NCBI GenBank assembly: GCA_017525525.1
Contig: JAFXSQ010000055.1
Span: 1 to 64,000 of the forward strand
From: Lachnospiraceae bacterium
GTDB lineage: Bacteria > Bacillota > Clostridia > Lachnospirales > Lachnospiraceae
Direction: 5' to 3'
Length of the DNA: 64,000 bases
Part shown: positions 16,112-24,546 of the stretch, in pieces
Position numbering within the stretch: position 1 is the first letter of the stretch
Layout of the letters: each line of letters starts with the position of its first letter
The notes under the pieces: model-generated
Told to the model about the DNA's origin: nothing
Database searches by the model: none
The model's input: the letters and a program-made list of their open reading frames with translations, nothing else
Made by a program: the position numbers and the translations under genes

Positions 16112-16576
16112 ATGTATATTTCAGGCATGAGCAACAATTACACAATTCCCGTATCGAATGTAAGCCGGGTAACTCCTGTCAACACGGACAATACTGTTGA
16201 CAGTGCTTCGCGTGTCGGTAAGGTCGAGTGTAAAACCTGTGCGGCGAGAAAATACAAGGACGGTTCGGATGAGACGGATGTATCCTTCCAGTCGGCGGCG
16301 CACATTTCCCCGGAGGCTTCCTTCTCGAGAGTCATGGCTCACGAGCAGGAGCATGTATCGAATGCAAGAGAGAAGGGCAGCAAGCCGGGAGCCAAGCTCC
16401 TATCGGCTACCGTGACCCTGAAGATGGCGGTGTGTCCCGAGTGCGGAAAGCCCTATGTGGAGGGCGGAACCACGAACACCATGATAGAGTATAGCAAAGA
16501 AAACCCCTATGAGAAAAACAGAAAAAGCTTAGAGGGCTCAGTACTTAAAGGCAACAACGTAGACCTGTCGGCTTAA
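16112..16576 (+). CDS. Short SprA-related protein with an HExxH motif
   Basis: About 154 residues, no signal peptide. The sequence CKTCAARKYKDGS, VSFQSAAHISPEASFSRV, then AHEQEHVSNA holds an HExxH motif (His77-Glu78-x-x-His81) as in zinc metallopeptidases. A second Cys pair (CPECGKPY) may bind metal with the first. The order matches the SprA-related family as I remember it, whose members are usually longer; this is close to a minimal form. Activity is unproven. The ATG at 16112 is 8 bases after AGAGGGG; upstream GTG/TTG codons at 16103 and 16106 are less likely. It has its own promoter. Confidence 0.7.
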   Translation: MYISGMSNNYTIPVSNVSRVTPVNTDNTVDSASRVGKVECKTCAARKYKDGSDETDVSFQSAAHISPEASFSRVMAHEQEHVSNAREKGSKPGAKLLSATVTLKMAVCPECGKPYVEGGTTNTMIEYSKENPYEKNRKSLEGSVLKGNNVDLSA

Positions 16577-16611
16577 GAGTTGACAGGTCTATATATTTTT
16601 TGGAGGATAAA

Positions 16612-17442
16612 ATGAGTAAGGCAGATGTGTTGTTCAAGGCTATGTGCCGTGACATTTTAGATAACGGCGTTTCTACCGAAGGAGAGAAGGTAAGACCCAA
16701 GTGGGAGGACGGAACCTTCGCTTACACGATAAAGAAGTTCGGAGTTGTGGCACGCTATGATCTTGCTGAGGAATTCCCGGCTATAACTTTGAGAAAAACC
16801 TATATAAAATCGGCTATCGACGAGGTGCTTTGGATATGGCAGAAGAAGTCAAACAATATTAATGACTTGAAGAGTCATATATGGGATGAATGGGCTGACG
16901 AGAACGGCTCTATTGGTAAAGCTTACGGCTACCAGATGGGTGTAAAGCATCACTATAAAGAGGGGGACATGGACCAGGTCGACAGAGTGCTTTTCGACTT
17001 GAAGAACAATCCTTATTCCCGCCGTATCATGACCAATATGTATGTTCATGCCGACTTAAGCGAGATGAATCTTTATCCCTGCGCCTACAGCATGACATTT
17101 AATGTGACCGGCGATCGCCTGAATGCGATCTTAAACCAGCGCTCGCAGGATGTGCTTGCCGCTAACAACTGGAATGTGGTTCAGTATTCGGCGCTCCTGA
17201 TGATGATAGCCCGGGCAACCGGTTTTAAGCCCGGCGAGCTTGTGCATGTGATAGCGGATGCGCACATTTACGACAGGCATGTGCCTATAGTTGAGGAGCT
17301 GATCTCGCGGCCGGAGTTCCCGGCACCGAAGGTTACGCTTAACCCCGAGAAGACGGATTTCTACGAGTTTACGCCGGATGATTTTGTGGTAGAAAACTAC
17401 GAAACCGGCCCGCAGGTTAAGGACATTCCGATCGCTGTGTAA
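16612..17442 (+). CDS. thyA: Thymidylate synthase
   Basis: Methylates dUMP to dTMP with methylene-tetrahydrofolate, releasing dihydrofolate. The 276-residue protein has the catalytic Cys157 in NLYPCAYSMTFNV. The phosphate- and nucleotide-binding stretch NQRSQDVLAANNWNVVQYS corresponds to the RSxDxxLG...PFN motif of the family in a divergent form. ADAHIYDRHV matches the conserved C-terminal region with its His and Tyr. Sequence is of the divergent Firmicutes ThyA type rather than the E. coli type. The start is ATG 16612 after TTGGAGGATAAA. DHFR, which recycles the dihydrofolate, lies just downstream beyond a tandem-repeat spacer. Confidence 0.94.
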   Translation: MSKADVLFKAMCRDILDNGVSTEGEKVRPKWEDGTFAYTIKKFGVVARYDLAEEFPAITLRKTYIKSAIDEVLWIWQKKSNNINDLKSHIWDEWADENGSIGKAYGYQMGVKHHYKEGDMDQVDRVLFDLKNNPYSRRIMTNMYVHADLSEMNLYPCAYSMTFNVTGDRLNAILNQRSQDVLAANNWNVVQYSALLMMIARATGFKPGELVHVIADAHIYDRHVPIVEELISRPEFPAPKVTLNPEKTDFYEFTPDDFVVENYETGPQVKDIPIAV

Positions 17443-17450
17443 CGTGTCGG

Positions 17451-17740
17451 CTACCAAACCGGCTGAAATCATGAGAAAAGGTAGCCAAAACGGGCATTTT
17501 TCAGCGGAATTTCAAGGAAATTACTACCAAACAGGCGGAAATCGAGCAAAAAGGTAGCCAAAACAGGCATTTTTCAGCGGAATTTCAAGGAAATTACTAC
17601 CAAACAGGCGGAAATCACGAAAAAAGGTAGCCAAACCGTGCAGAAATCAAGCAATTTTCAAGGAAATGACTACCAGAACGGCAGAAATCGAGCAAAAAGG
17701 TAGCCAAACCGGTAGCCAATCCGGTAGCCAAACCGGGCGA
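17451..17740. repeat. 73-bp tandem repeat array between thyA and folA
   Basis: The 324-bp gap between thyA and folA is almost filled by contiguous units starting CTACCAAAC: 17451-17523, 17524-17596 and 17597-17669, each exactly 73 bp, then a decayed partial fourth unit from 17670. Each unit contains CTACC at its start, GGTAGCC near the middle, and ends in TTTCAAGGAAATTA, so arms of neighbouring units can base-pair. The last unit degenerates into GGTAGCCAA triplication (17699-17735). Unit length is not a multiple of three and no gene is visible. Confidence 0.9.
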
Positions 17741-17766
17741 TCAATTACACTTTAAGGAGAAGACAG

Positions 17767-18276
17767 ATGGATTTAATAGTTTGTGTAGATAACAACTGGG
17801 CGATAGGGCATAAGGGCGATCAGCATATTGCAATCCCGGATGATAGGAAGTTTTTTCAGAAGGTTACCATGGGGCATGCGATAGTGGTAGGACGAAAGAC
17901 TCTGGCTACTTTTCCGAACGGGCTGCCGTTAAAAGGCAGGGAGAACATCATCCTTACCACGGACGGGAATTTTACCGCGAAGGATGCGACTATAGTTCAT
18001 GATTTTGATGAGCTTAAAGCTGCAATCAAGGAAGTGGAAGCTTCCGGGCGTGATGTGTACTGCGTGGGCGGGGGAAAGGTGTATGAGATGCTCGTTCCTT
18101 ACTGTAGGTATGCGCATGTGACGAAGGTAAATTATGCTTATGAGGCGGATACCTTCTTTCCGAACTTAGATAAGCTGGACAATTGGAGAGTGGTTGACGA
18201 TAGCGACGAACAGACATATTTCAGTATTGAGTATTATTTTTATAAGTACGAAAACACGGATATTCGGCCTTTATAA
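17767..18276 (+). CDS. folA: Dihydrofolate reductase
   Basis: Reduces dihydrofolate to tetrahydrofolate with NADPH; target of trimethoprim. Family landmarks in the 169-residue protein: start MDLIVCVDNNWAIGHKGD, substrate-site Asp in IAIPDDRKFF, the NADPH-binding GRKTLATFPNGLPLKGRENI region, and VYCVGGGKVYEML with the conserved Gly pair. Usual length. AAGGAGA precedes the ATG. It sits next to thyA, a functional pairing for dTMP synthesis, though a 324-bp repeat-filled spacer separates them. Confidence 0.95.
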   Translation: MDLIVCVDNNWAIGHKGDQHIAIPDDRKFFQKVTMGHAIVVGRKTLATFPNGLPLKGRENIILTTDGNFTAKDATIVHDFDELKAAIKEVEASGRDVYCVGGGKVYEMLVPYCRYAHVTKVNYAYEADTFFPNLDKLDNWRVVDDSDEQTYFSIEYYFYKYENTDIRPL

Positions 18277-18313
18277 AATACTGAAAAATATGCTTTTATT
18301 ATCTTTTGATTTG

Positions 18314-18322
18314 TGATATAAT
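18314..18322 (+). promoter_or_regulatory. Extended -10 promoter before the YbjQ-like gene
   Basis: TGATATAAT (18314-18322) is a perfect extended -10 element (TGnTATAAT); the -35 region (about 18294) is only T-rich. It lies about 70 bp before the ATG at 18392 and likely starts the four-gene run ending in the MreB-like gene. Confidence 0.55.
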
Positions 18323-18391
18323 TTTGGATGTGCGAGTATTTATATGTACGGGCACATCCAATTTTTTATCTATTACGGGAGGTTTTCTTTT

Positions 18392-19489
18392 ATGTCGGAC
18401 ATTATGGTTACATCGGGGTATGAATTCGACGGCTACGAGATTACGGATTATCTCGGCTTCGTCAATTCTCAGACAGTTATCGGTTCTAACTTTTTCAAGG
18501 GTATTGCACAGGGCGTTACCGAGATGTCGGACTCGGAAAGTGAGAAGCTCACAAGTAAGCTTGAAGCTCAGAACGAGTCGGTTGTCGAGGCTCTTATCAA
18601 GGCCGCCGAGAAGCGCAAGGCTGATGCGATTATCGGAATGACCCTTAACTATACACAGTTTTCAACTTATTCTGTCGGAACGATTGCTTCCGGTACTGCG
18701 GTTAAGCTGAAGAAGAGAGAATCGAAGGACAAGATAATCCACAAAGAGCTCTATGTAACCAATTATTATAACAGACTTGTTCCGAGACCGGTGAGAATTC
18801 ATCTTGACGCCGTGAACAAGGATGTGTCGCTTTCGATAGAATTCTACAACTACAATCAGGACGATATACTTGCAATAAGATCTGATGTGGAGCTTACAAA
18901 CCTTTACGAGGAGAAGCTTCTCTTAAAGAATATAGATGTTTCGTTTGAAAAGGGAAATGTAACGCAGATTAAGTCCGATCCGGTTGAGATAAAGCTTCCC
19001 GCAAAGGATATAATGCTTATCAAGGATGCAAAGGTTATCATTTCAAAGTATGTTACAAGCCGCGGCGTATACGCTGTAAATGATAATCCGATCAACGTAG
19101 AGATACCGCTTCACAGACTTGCTTCATTAAAGGAAAAGAGAGGAATTGACGCGGTATGCAAGTATGCAACCGACGGAATGATTTGGACCTGTAACTGCGG
19201 CTATGTCAATGAGGCAGGCACGGACGAATGTATCATCTGCAAGAGAAAGCAGGATGATATGAAGAGTCACTCCACCTTCAATCCTGACGAGATGATCGAC
19301 AAGATGAAGACTAAGGAGTATGTAATCGAGATTAAGGATGTGCTTATGGAGTACATCAAGGAGATAGACAACCAGTATCGTATGGAGTTGCTTGAAATCA
19401 TGGAGTCTGGTCTTCAGTATGAGAGGACAAGAGGCAATATGAAGGAAACTGTTATCGAGAAGGTTGAGAAAGTATTTGAGGGACATTAG
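18392..19489 (+). CDS. YbjQ/DUF74-domain protein with a C-terminal zinc ribbon
   Basis: About 365 residues. Residues 1-110 resemble YbjQ-type heavy-metal-binding/DUF74 domains: the ITDYLGFVNSQTVIGSNFF strand-helix start, a long helix with AAEKRKADAIIGM, then a beta strand. The middle (about 115-250) looks like a beta-sandwich of unknown family. A zinc ribbon follows with Cys267, Cys269, Cys280 and Cys283 (TCNCGYVNEAGTDECIIC), then a helical tail. Function unknown. The ATG at 18392 has GGGAGG 10 bases upstream. Twelve bases separate it from the next gene, and it probably leads the operon through the MreB-like gene. Confidence 0.7.
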   Translation: MSDIMVTSGYEFDGYEITDYLGFVNSQTVIGSNFFKGIAQGVTEMSDSESEKLTSKLEAQNESVVEALIKAAEKRKADAIIGMTLNYTQFSTYSVGTIASGTAVKLKKRESKDKIIHKELYVTNYYNRLVPRPVRIHLDAVNKDVSLSIEFYNYNQDDILAIRSDVELTNLYEEKLLLKNIDVSFEKGNVTQIKSDPVEIKLPAKDIMLIKDAKVIISKYVTSRGVYAVNDNPINVEIPLHRLASLKEKRGIDAVCKYATDGMIWTCNCGYVNEAGTDECIICKRKQDDMKSHSTFNPDEMIDKMKTKEYVIEIKDVLMEYIKEIDNQYRMELLEIMESGLQYERTRGNMKETVIEKVEKVFEGH

Positions 19490-19500
19490 GAGTAGGTGCT

Positions 19501-21837
19501 ATGAGTCAGGGACTCAGTATGGCCAGTGTAAATAAGATAAAGGAGCTGGCTAATCAAAGAGAATACAGCTTATGTGTCGATATCATCGATAGCCAGGACC
19601 TTTCGAAGTCCCTGAATCCGCAGTTTTTAAGGCTTTGCGGAGAGATATATTTAAAAGAAGGGCGCACGGAGGATGCGAGGAGTCCGTTGGTCATGGCTCA
19701 CAGACTGGCACCGGGCGGAAAGAGAGTTCTGCTCGACCTTACGGACTTATATCTGCGACTGGGATACAGGAAGCTTGCCGAAACCTATCGGGAGATATAT
19801 GATTTTGAGGTTGGCGAGGATGAAAGCGGCAAGAGGGATATGGAGTACCTGTGGAAGAAGGCTCAAGGGACTGACTGTGAGGAGCTCCTTGAGTATATGT
19901 CACAGTACGCGCATAACCTTGAGTACGATGAGAGCTTTGAACTCTTCCTGCTGATGGTTAAGGCCGGAAAGAAGGACAAGGCCACCGAGCTCAGCGAGAT
20001 ATACGGAGCTACGTATAGAAATACAAGATATGCTGGTTTGATGCAGAGCATCTTAAGCGGTGAACTTGATGCAGACAGGTATCTTGATGTATATGCTCAT
20101 GAGGAAAGGGAAGATGATGATCCTGACTTTATGGAGCTTAGGATAGAAGAGCAGAGACAACTGAAGTCTGATGATGAGAGGGTTCACCCGGCTGAGGCCC
20201 GTATCACCGAGATGGTTGATGACTATAACATATCCAACAGGAAGCTGAAGAAATTTCTGAAGGAACAGGCCAAAGAAGAGGCAAGGGCGGCTGCAGCGGC
20301 TGAAGCAGAGAAGGCGGCTGAAGCAGAGAAGGCGGCTGAAGCAGAGAAGGCGGCTGAGGCAGAGAAGGCGGCTGAGGCAGAGAAGGCGGCCGAGGCAGAG
20401 AAGGCGGCTGAGGCAGAGATGTCAGCAGACGAAGAAAAGCCTGAAGAGAAAGAAGAAATCGAGAGTAAAGAGAACGATAGCAACGATAGTTCTGAGGATA
20501 AAACAGAAGATAAATCAGAGGATGTATCGGAAGATAAATCAAAAGACAAAACAGAAGACAAGGCAGAAGATGAATCAGAAGATAAATCCGAAGAGAATGG
20601 AAGTACCGAGGTTTTGACGGGAGAGATTGTCGAAGAAGAAAAGCCTGAGGAGGATGCTGAGGGTGACAGACCCCAAGGCTTCTTCAAGAGGTTCAGGTCA
20701 AGGCTTAAGAGAAAGGATAAAAAAGAAACCGAGTCCGAAGAAACCAAGACTGAAGATGTTGAAACAGAAGAAGCAGAGGACAAAGAGTCCGAAACCGATA
20801 TTCGGGAGACGGTCGAAGCTGCGGAAGCCGACGCGGAACAGGAAGAAGCTCATGAGGTTACGGAGCCCGCGGAGCCTGAAGAAACAACAGAGCCTGAGGA
20901 GCCCGCGGAGCCTGAAGAAACAACAGAGCCTGAGGAGCCCGCGGAGCCTGAAGAAACAACAGAGCCTGAGGAAACCGCGGAGCCTGAAGAAACAACAGAG
21001 CCTGAAGAAACCGCAGAGCCTGAAGAAACCGCAGAGCCTGAGGAGCCCGCGGAGCCTGAAGAAACAACAGAGCCTGAAGAAACAACAGAGCCTGAAGAAA
21101 CCGCAGAGCCTGAGGAAGCATCGGAGCCCAGGGAGTTCAAGGTGTCCGAGAATTCGTCGGCGGTATTCGAGAGCGTTGAGCTTGACATGACAGAGGATAC
21201 AGCGGAGGAAGGTTCGACGGAATACGAGGTTGACGATTTCCTTGGCGAAAACGACGTGACGGAACCGGATGTTGAGGAGATTGCCGAAGAGGTAATCGAG
21301 GAGCCTCAGGAGGAGAATATATACGAGGTTTGGGAGGACGAGCCCGAGCCCGAGCCGGAGGTAGAACCTGAATCGGAGCCGAAGAAAGTAAATCTTGCAG
21401 ATCTTAACCCGGATGAGTTCCCGATCAGCTACCAGAAGAAGAAACTTGATTTCCCGGTATTCAAGACGGATCTGTTCAAACAACATAAGACAAGAGAGGT
21501 TGTGGAAACCGTGAATGATTTTGATGAGGTAGTTGAAAACAGCAGGCTTTCCGAGAAGCTTAAGGAAGAAGAAAGACTTGCAAAAGAGGCTGAGGAGCTG
21601 CTCAGGTCTTTGGGAATAGGCTTAGATGATAAGAAGCCCGAAAGCGATTCAAATGAGGCAGCCGATACATTTGCGGCGGAGCCCGAACCTGAATCCGAGC
21701 CCGAGCCCGAGGAACAACAGGAGGTTGAGCTCTCTCCGCTTGAGGAGTACGGAATCACGAGGAAAGAGCTTAAATCGAGACTTAAGATTACCTCGGACAA
21801 AAAAGATACATTAAAGAAGATAAAGAATTACAGATAA
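19501..21837 (+). CDS. TPR-like protein with long acidic low-complexity repeats
   Basis: 778 residues. Residues 1-215 are helical with TPR character (SLNPQFLRLCGEIYLKEGR; SPLVMAHRLAPGGKRVLLDL; DLYLRLGYRKLAETYREIY). From about residue 260 come seven AEAEKA-type hexapeptides, then Ser/Asp/Glu/Lys-rich spacers (SEDKxEDK), a short basic patch (FFKRFRSRLKRKDKK) and about 15 EPEE-TT/PA/TA hexapeptides. A conserved-looking C-terminal part (about 620-778) contains DLNPDEFPISYQKKKLDFP and EYGITRKELKSRLKI. No signal peptide or membrane segment, so probably cytoplasmic. It sits in a run with a coiled-coil protein and an MreB-like actin, suggesting a scaffold role. Function is not known to me. Confidence 0.75.
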   Translation: MSQGLSMASVNKIKELANQREYSLCVDIIDSQDLSKSLNPQFLRLCGEIYLKEGRTEDARSPLVMAHRLAPGGKRVLLDLTDLYLRLGYRKLAETYREIYDFEVGEDESGKRDMEYLWKKAQGTDCEELLEYMSQYAHNLEYDESFELFLLMVKAGKKDKATELSEIYGATYRNTRYAGLMQSILSGELDADRYLDVYAHEEREDDDPDFMELRIEEQRQLKSDDERVHPAEARITEMVDDYNISNRKLKKFLKEQAKEEARAAAAAEAEKAAEAEKAAEAEKAAEAEKAAEAEKAAEAEKAAEAEMSADEEKPEEKEEIESKENDSNDSSEDKTEDKSEDVSEDKSKDKTEDKAEDESEDKSEENGSTEVLTGEIVEEEKPEEDAEGDRPQGFFKRFRSRLKRKDKKETESEETKTEDVETEEAEDKESETDIRETVEAAEADAEQEEAHEVTEPAEPEETTEPEEPAEPEETTEPEEPAEPEETTEPEETAEPEETTEPEETAEPEETAEPEEPAEPEETTEPEETTEPEETAEPEEASEPREFKVSENSSAVFESVELDMTEDTAEEGSTEYEVDDFLGENDVTEPDVEEIAEEVIEEPQEENIYEVWEDEPEPEPEVEPESEPKKVNLADLNPDEFPISYQKKKLDFPVFKTDLFKQHKTREVVETVNDFDEVVENSRLSEKLKEEERLAKEAEELLRSLGIGLDDKKPESDSNEAADTFAAEPEPESEPEPEEQQEVELSPLEEYGITRKELKSRLKITSDKKDTLKKIKNYR
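20299..20424 (+). repeat. 18-bp tandem repeat encoding AEAEKA, seven units
   Basis: Seven contiguous 18-bp units, GCTGAAGCAGAGAAGGCG and close variants, lie inside the TPR-like gene. The third-position changes (GAA/GAG, GGCT/GGCC) show some age, but the near identity of units suggests recent expansion by slippage. Confidence 0.9.
20862..21129 (+). repeat. 18/36-bp tandem repeat encoding EPEETT/EPEEPA
   Basis: About fifteen 18-bp units of the form GAGCCTGAAGAAACAACA, with a higher-order 36-bp period (EPEETT-EPEEPA) in the first part. They lie within the same TPR-like gene. High nucleotide identity between units indicates recent tandem expansion; all units keep frame. Confidence 0.9.
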
Positions 21838-21876
21838 AGCTATAAATGTATAGGGTGCTGAAAGGAGGACATACCG

Positions 21877-24546
21877 GTGGCTATTGATCAGAGAGAGGCG
21901 CTTATCGCTGCTGTTAGGGCACAGGTAGAAAAAGAGAAAAAGGAGAAGGAAGAGAAGGCCAGAAAAGAAGCTGAAGCAGCTAAGCTTGCAGGAAAGAAGC
22001 CCGCTGCAAACGCTGATAAGAACAAGCAGAAATTCAAGACTCTTACTCCCGAAGAATTAAAGGCTATCGAGGAGAAGAAGAGAAAGAAGCTTGCCGAGCA
22101 GCTCGGGGAGGATGCCGAGGGCAAGACCGAGGTATTAACAAGCGGCGAAGGCGAGGAAAAGCAGGAAGAGAAGCATGAGGGGCATCATAAGTTAAAGCTT
22201 AAGGGCTCCGAGGAAAAGAAGGATGAGGCCGCAGCAAATCCCGAGGAGAAAAAAGAGGGTGGCTTAAAGCTTGCGGGAGATGAAGCTGCTAAGAAGGCCG
22301 AGGCCGCAAAGAAGGCTGAGGAGCAGGTTAAGGCCAATGCCGAGGCTGCAAAGCTTAAGCCTGGTAGCAAGTTCAAGATAGCAGGTGCCGAGAATAAAAC
22401 CGAGGGTAACGTTAAGGTTATCGACGGTTCCGATGAGGCACAGCAGGATGATACCACCAGCATTACCAAGGAAGGCGATACCACAGTTATCAGTGAGAAG
22501 GTACAGTGGAAGTCTGACGGTAAGTCTCATGTTGTGAATGCCAATGAGGACGACATCAATATCGTGCCCAACAGGAAGGCTCCTTCAAACGATGTCAAGG
22601 CTATGTATGACATAGATGAGGATGATGATTCCTTAGGCGCAGAGGTGTCCAAGCTTGCAGGCTTCGGAGATGACAGTATGAGTGCTGAGGCAAGAAAGGC
22701 TGCCGAGGAGCACAAGAAGAAGGTTGAAGAGAACCTTAAGAGGGAAGAAGCCGAAAGAGAAGCCAAGAGAAAGAAGCTTGCCGAGGCTGAGAAGAAGGCA
22801 AATGAGCAGGAGCGCCGCATAGCTGAGGCTGCCGCAAGAAAGAAGGCCGCAGAAGCAGCTGCCAAGAGAGCTGAGGAGGATGCCGCGAGAAAGGCAGAGG
22901 AGGATGCTAAGAAGAAGGCTGCCGAGGAAGAGAGAAGAAAGGCTGCCGAGGCTGCAAGAAAGAAGGCTGAGGAAGAGGCAAGAGCCAAGGCTAAGGAAGC
23001 TGCCAAGAAGAAGGTTGACGAGGTTAAGGGCAAGATTGCCGCAGCAGAGAAGGCCGTTGCCGATGTTAAGAAGTCTGTTGAGGACGATATAAAGAAGGCT
23101 AAGGATAAGCTTGAGGCCGAGATCAAAGAGGCCGCTCAGAAGGCTAAGGAAGCAGCAACAAAGAAGGCCAAGGAGAATATTGACAAGCAGGCTGATGAGG
23201 CTGCCAAGAAGGCTGCCGCAGAGGCCGAAAAGAAGTTTGATGAGACAGAGAAGGTTCGTCTTGAAGGCGTAAAGAAGAAGAAGGATGAGGCTGCAAAGGC
23301 TGCAAACGATGCTGTAGAGAAGGCTAAGAAGGATGCAGATGCCGCAGCAAAGAATACTGCCGATAAGGTTAAGGCAATAGCAACTGCCGAGGCTGCCGTT
23401 GCTGCAGCCCAGAAGGCCGTCGATGAGGCTAAAAAGAATGCTGATATAGCCAAGAAGGTCGAGGCTGACGCAAGAAAGAGAATAGACGAGATAAAGAAGG
23501 CTAACGAGGCTGCCGCAAAGAAGGCTGAAGAGGAAGAAAAGAAGGCTGCTGCAGAGGTTGAGAAGAATAAGAAGAAGGTTGCATTTGACGCGGCTCAGAA
23601 GGCTTCCGAGGAAGCAAGAGCAAAGGCTGAGAAGAATGTAGAGACAGAAGCTGCGGCTGCTGCAAAGAAGGCTGAAGACGAGATAAGAGCTAAGTCGGCA
23701 GAGTCTGAGAAGAAGGCTAAGGAGGCCGGCGACAAGAAGGTTGCGGATGCTCAGAAGGCTGTAGAGGCTGCAAAGAAGGAGCTTGCGGATGCCGAGAATG
23801 CACTTGCCGAGGCTGACAAGATCAAGATAGATCTCACCAAGCCTGCGGATGAAGGAAAGCTTCCTATGGCCGCTTCTTACCTCGAGAAGTATACAAGAGT
23901 TGAGAGAGTTGCAAAGCCGCTTATCGACTGCTTCAACGGAGTTGCTGCAAATCCCGAAAAGTCAAGAAACGTAGCTATCCTCGGAGAGCACGGCTTCGGA
24001 CTTGTGGTAGCGGGAGAGGATTTTGCAAGAAGCTTCTATGATATGGGCATATGCACCTCAAAGGTAGTCGGAAAGATAGCGGCTAAGGCCTTGAACAAGA
24101 TGCCTTCGGAGAAGCTCTCCGATGCATTCGGTAAGCTTGCGGGAGCCTGCATGGTCATAGAGAATGTCGGAAGCGTACTTCCCGATCGCTTTAAGGAAAT
24201 CGTCGACCTCGCAAAGAAAAAGAAGGTTGCGGTAATAATCACGGGTGAGAAGGATTCCGTTATCAGACTTCTCGACGGTTCCAAGACTAAGGACAGCTTC
24301 ACTCACAGCGTTGAGATCAACAACCTTACACCTATAGAGATGGCGATAATCGCCGGTGCTTATATAGCACAACTCGGCTGCAGCATGGATGAGTCGGTTG
24401 ATGATGTTATAAGCAAATTGCTTATGACCATAGAGAGCGGTAATATAGACCGTATGCTCAAGGCTATAGATGATGCCGTGATCAAGTGTGATCAAAGAGA
24501 GAAAGGTTCGGGCACAAGAAAGCTTATTGCCTCAGATTTTCAGTGA
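21877..24546 (+). CDS. Long Ala/Lys/Glu coiled-coil protein with a degenerate AAA-like C-terminal domain
   Basis: 889 residues from GTG 21877 (AAAGGAGG eight bases upstream). Residues 1-220 are charged linker; about 230-640 is an almost pure Ala/Lys/Glu/Asp helix expected to form a very long coiled coil. Residues 665-889 form an alpha/beta domain. A glycine loop, LGEHGFGLVVAGEDFARSF, stands where AAA ATPases have GxxGxGK[T/S], but Lys and Thr are replaced by Leu and Val. ACMVIENVGSVLP resembles a Walker B strand and VAVIITGEKDSV the next strand. So I read it as an AAA-like fold that has probably lost ATP hydrolysis. Its TGA overlaps the ATG of the MreB-like gene (TGATG), implying coupled translation and a shared process. 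Confidence 0.75.
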   Translation: MAIDQREALIAAVRAQVEKEKKEKEEKARKEAEAAKLAGKKPAANADKNKQKFKTLTPEELKAIEEKKRKKLAEQLGEDAEGKTEVLTSGEGEEKQEEKHEGHHKLKLKGSEEKKDEAAANPEEKKEGGLKLAGDEAAKKAEAAKKAEEQVKANAEAAKLKPGSKFKIAGAENKTEGNVKVIDGSDEAQQDDTTSITKEGDTTVISEKVQWKSDGKSHVVNANEDDINIVPNRKAPSNDVKAMYDIDEDDDSLGAEVSKLAGFGDDSMSAEARKAAEEHKKKVEENLKREEAEREAKRKKLAEAEKKANEQERRIAEAAARKKAAEAAAKRAEEDAARKAEEDAKKKAAEEERRKAAEAARKKAEEEARAKAKEAAKKKVDEVKGKIAAAEKAVADVKKSVEDDIKKAKDKLEAEIKEAAQKAKEAATKKAKENIDKQADEAAKKAAAEAEKKFDETEKVRLEGVKKKKDEAAKAANDAVEKAKKDADAAAKNTADKVKAIATAEAAVAAAQKAVDEAKKNADIAKKVEADARKRIDEIKKANEAAAKKAEEEEKKAAAEVEKNKKKVAFDAAQKASEEARAKAEKNVETEAAAAAKKAEDEIRAKSAESEKKAKEAGDKKVADAQKAVEAAKKELADAENALAEADKIKIDLTKPADEGKLPMAASYLEKYTRVERVAKPLIDCFNGVAANPEKSRNVAILGEHGFGLVVAGEDFARSFYDMGICTSKVVGKIAAKALNKMPSEKLSDAFGKLAGACMVIENVGSVLPDRFKEIVDLAKKKKVAVIITGEKDSVIRLLDGSKTKDSFTHSVEINNLTPIEMAIIAGAYIAQLGCSMDESVDDVISKLLMTIESGNIDRMLKAIDDAVIKCDQREKGSGTRKLIASDFQ

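Noticed and set aside
17443..17766. Possible CRISPR array between thyA and folA
   Set aside because: The 73-bp units are contiguous with no unique spacers, vary internally, and no cas genes are present.
20223..20783. Ser-rich reading frame on the minus strand across the acidic repeat region
   Set aside because: It is the complement of Glu/Ala/Lys codons in the TPR-like gene; no ribosome site, and composition follows from the repeat.
22527..23126. Ala/Ser/Leu-rich minus-strand frame opposite the coiled-coil gene
   Set aside because: Shadow of Lys/Ala/Glu codons; no start signal or family resemblance.
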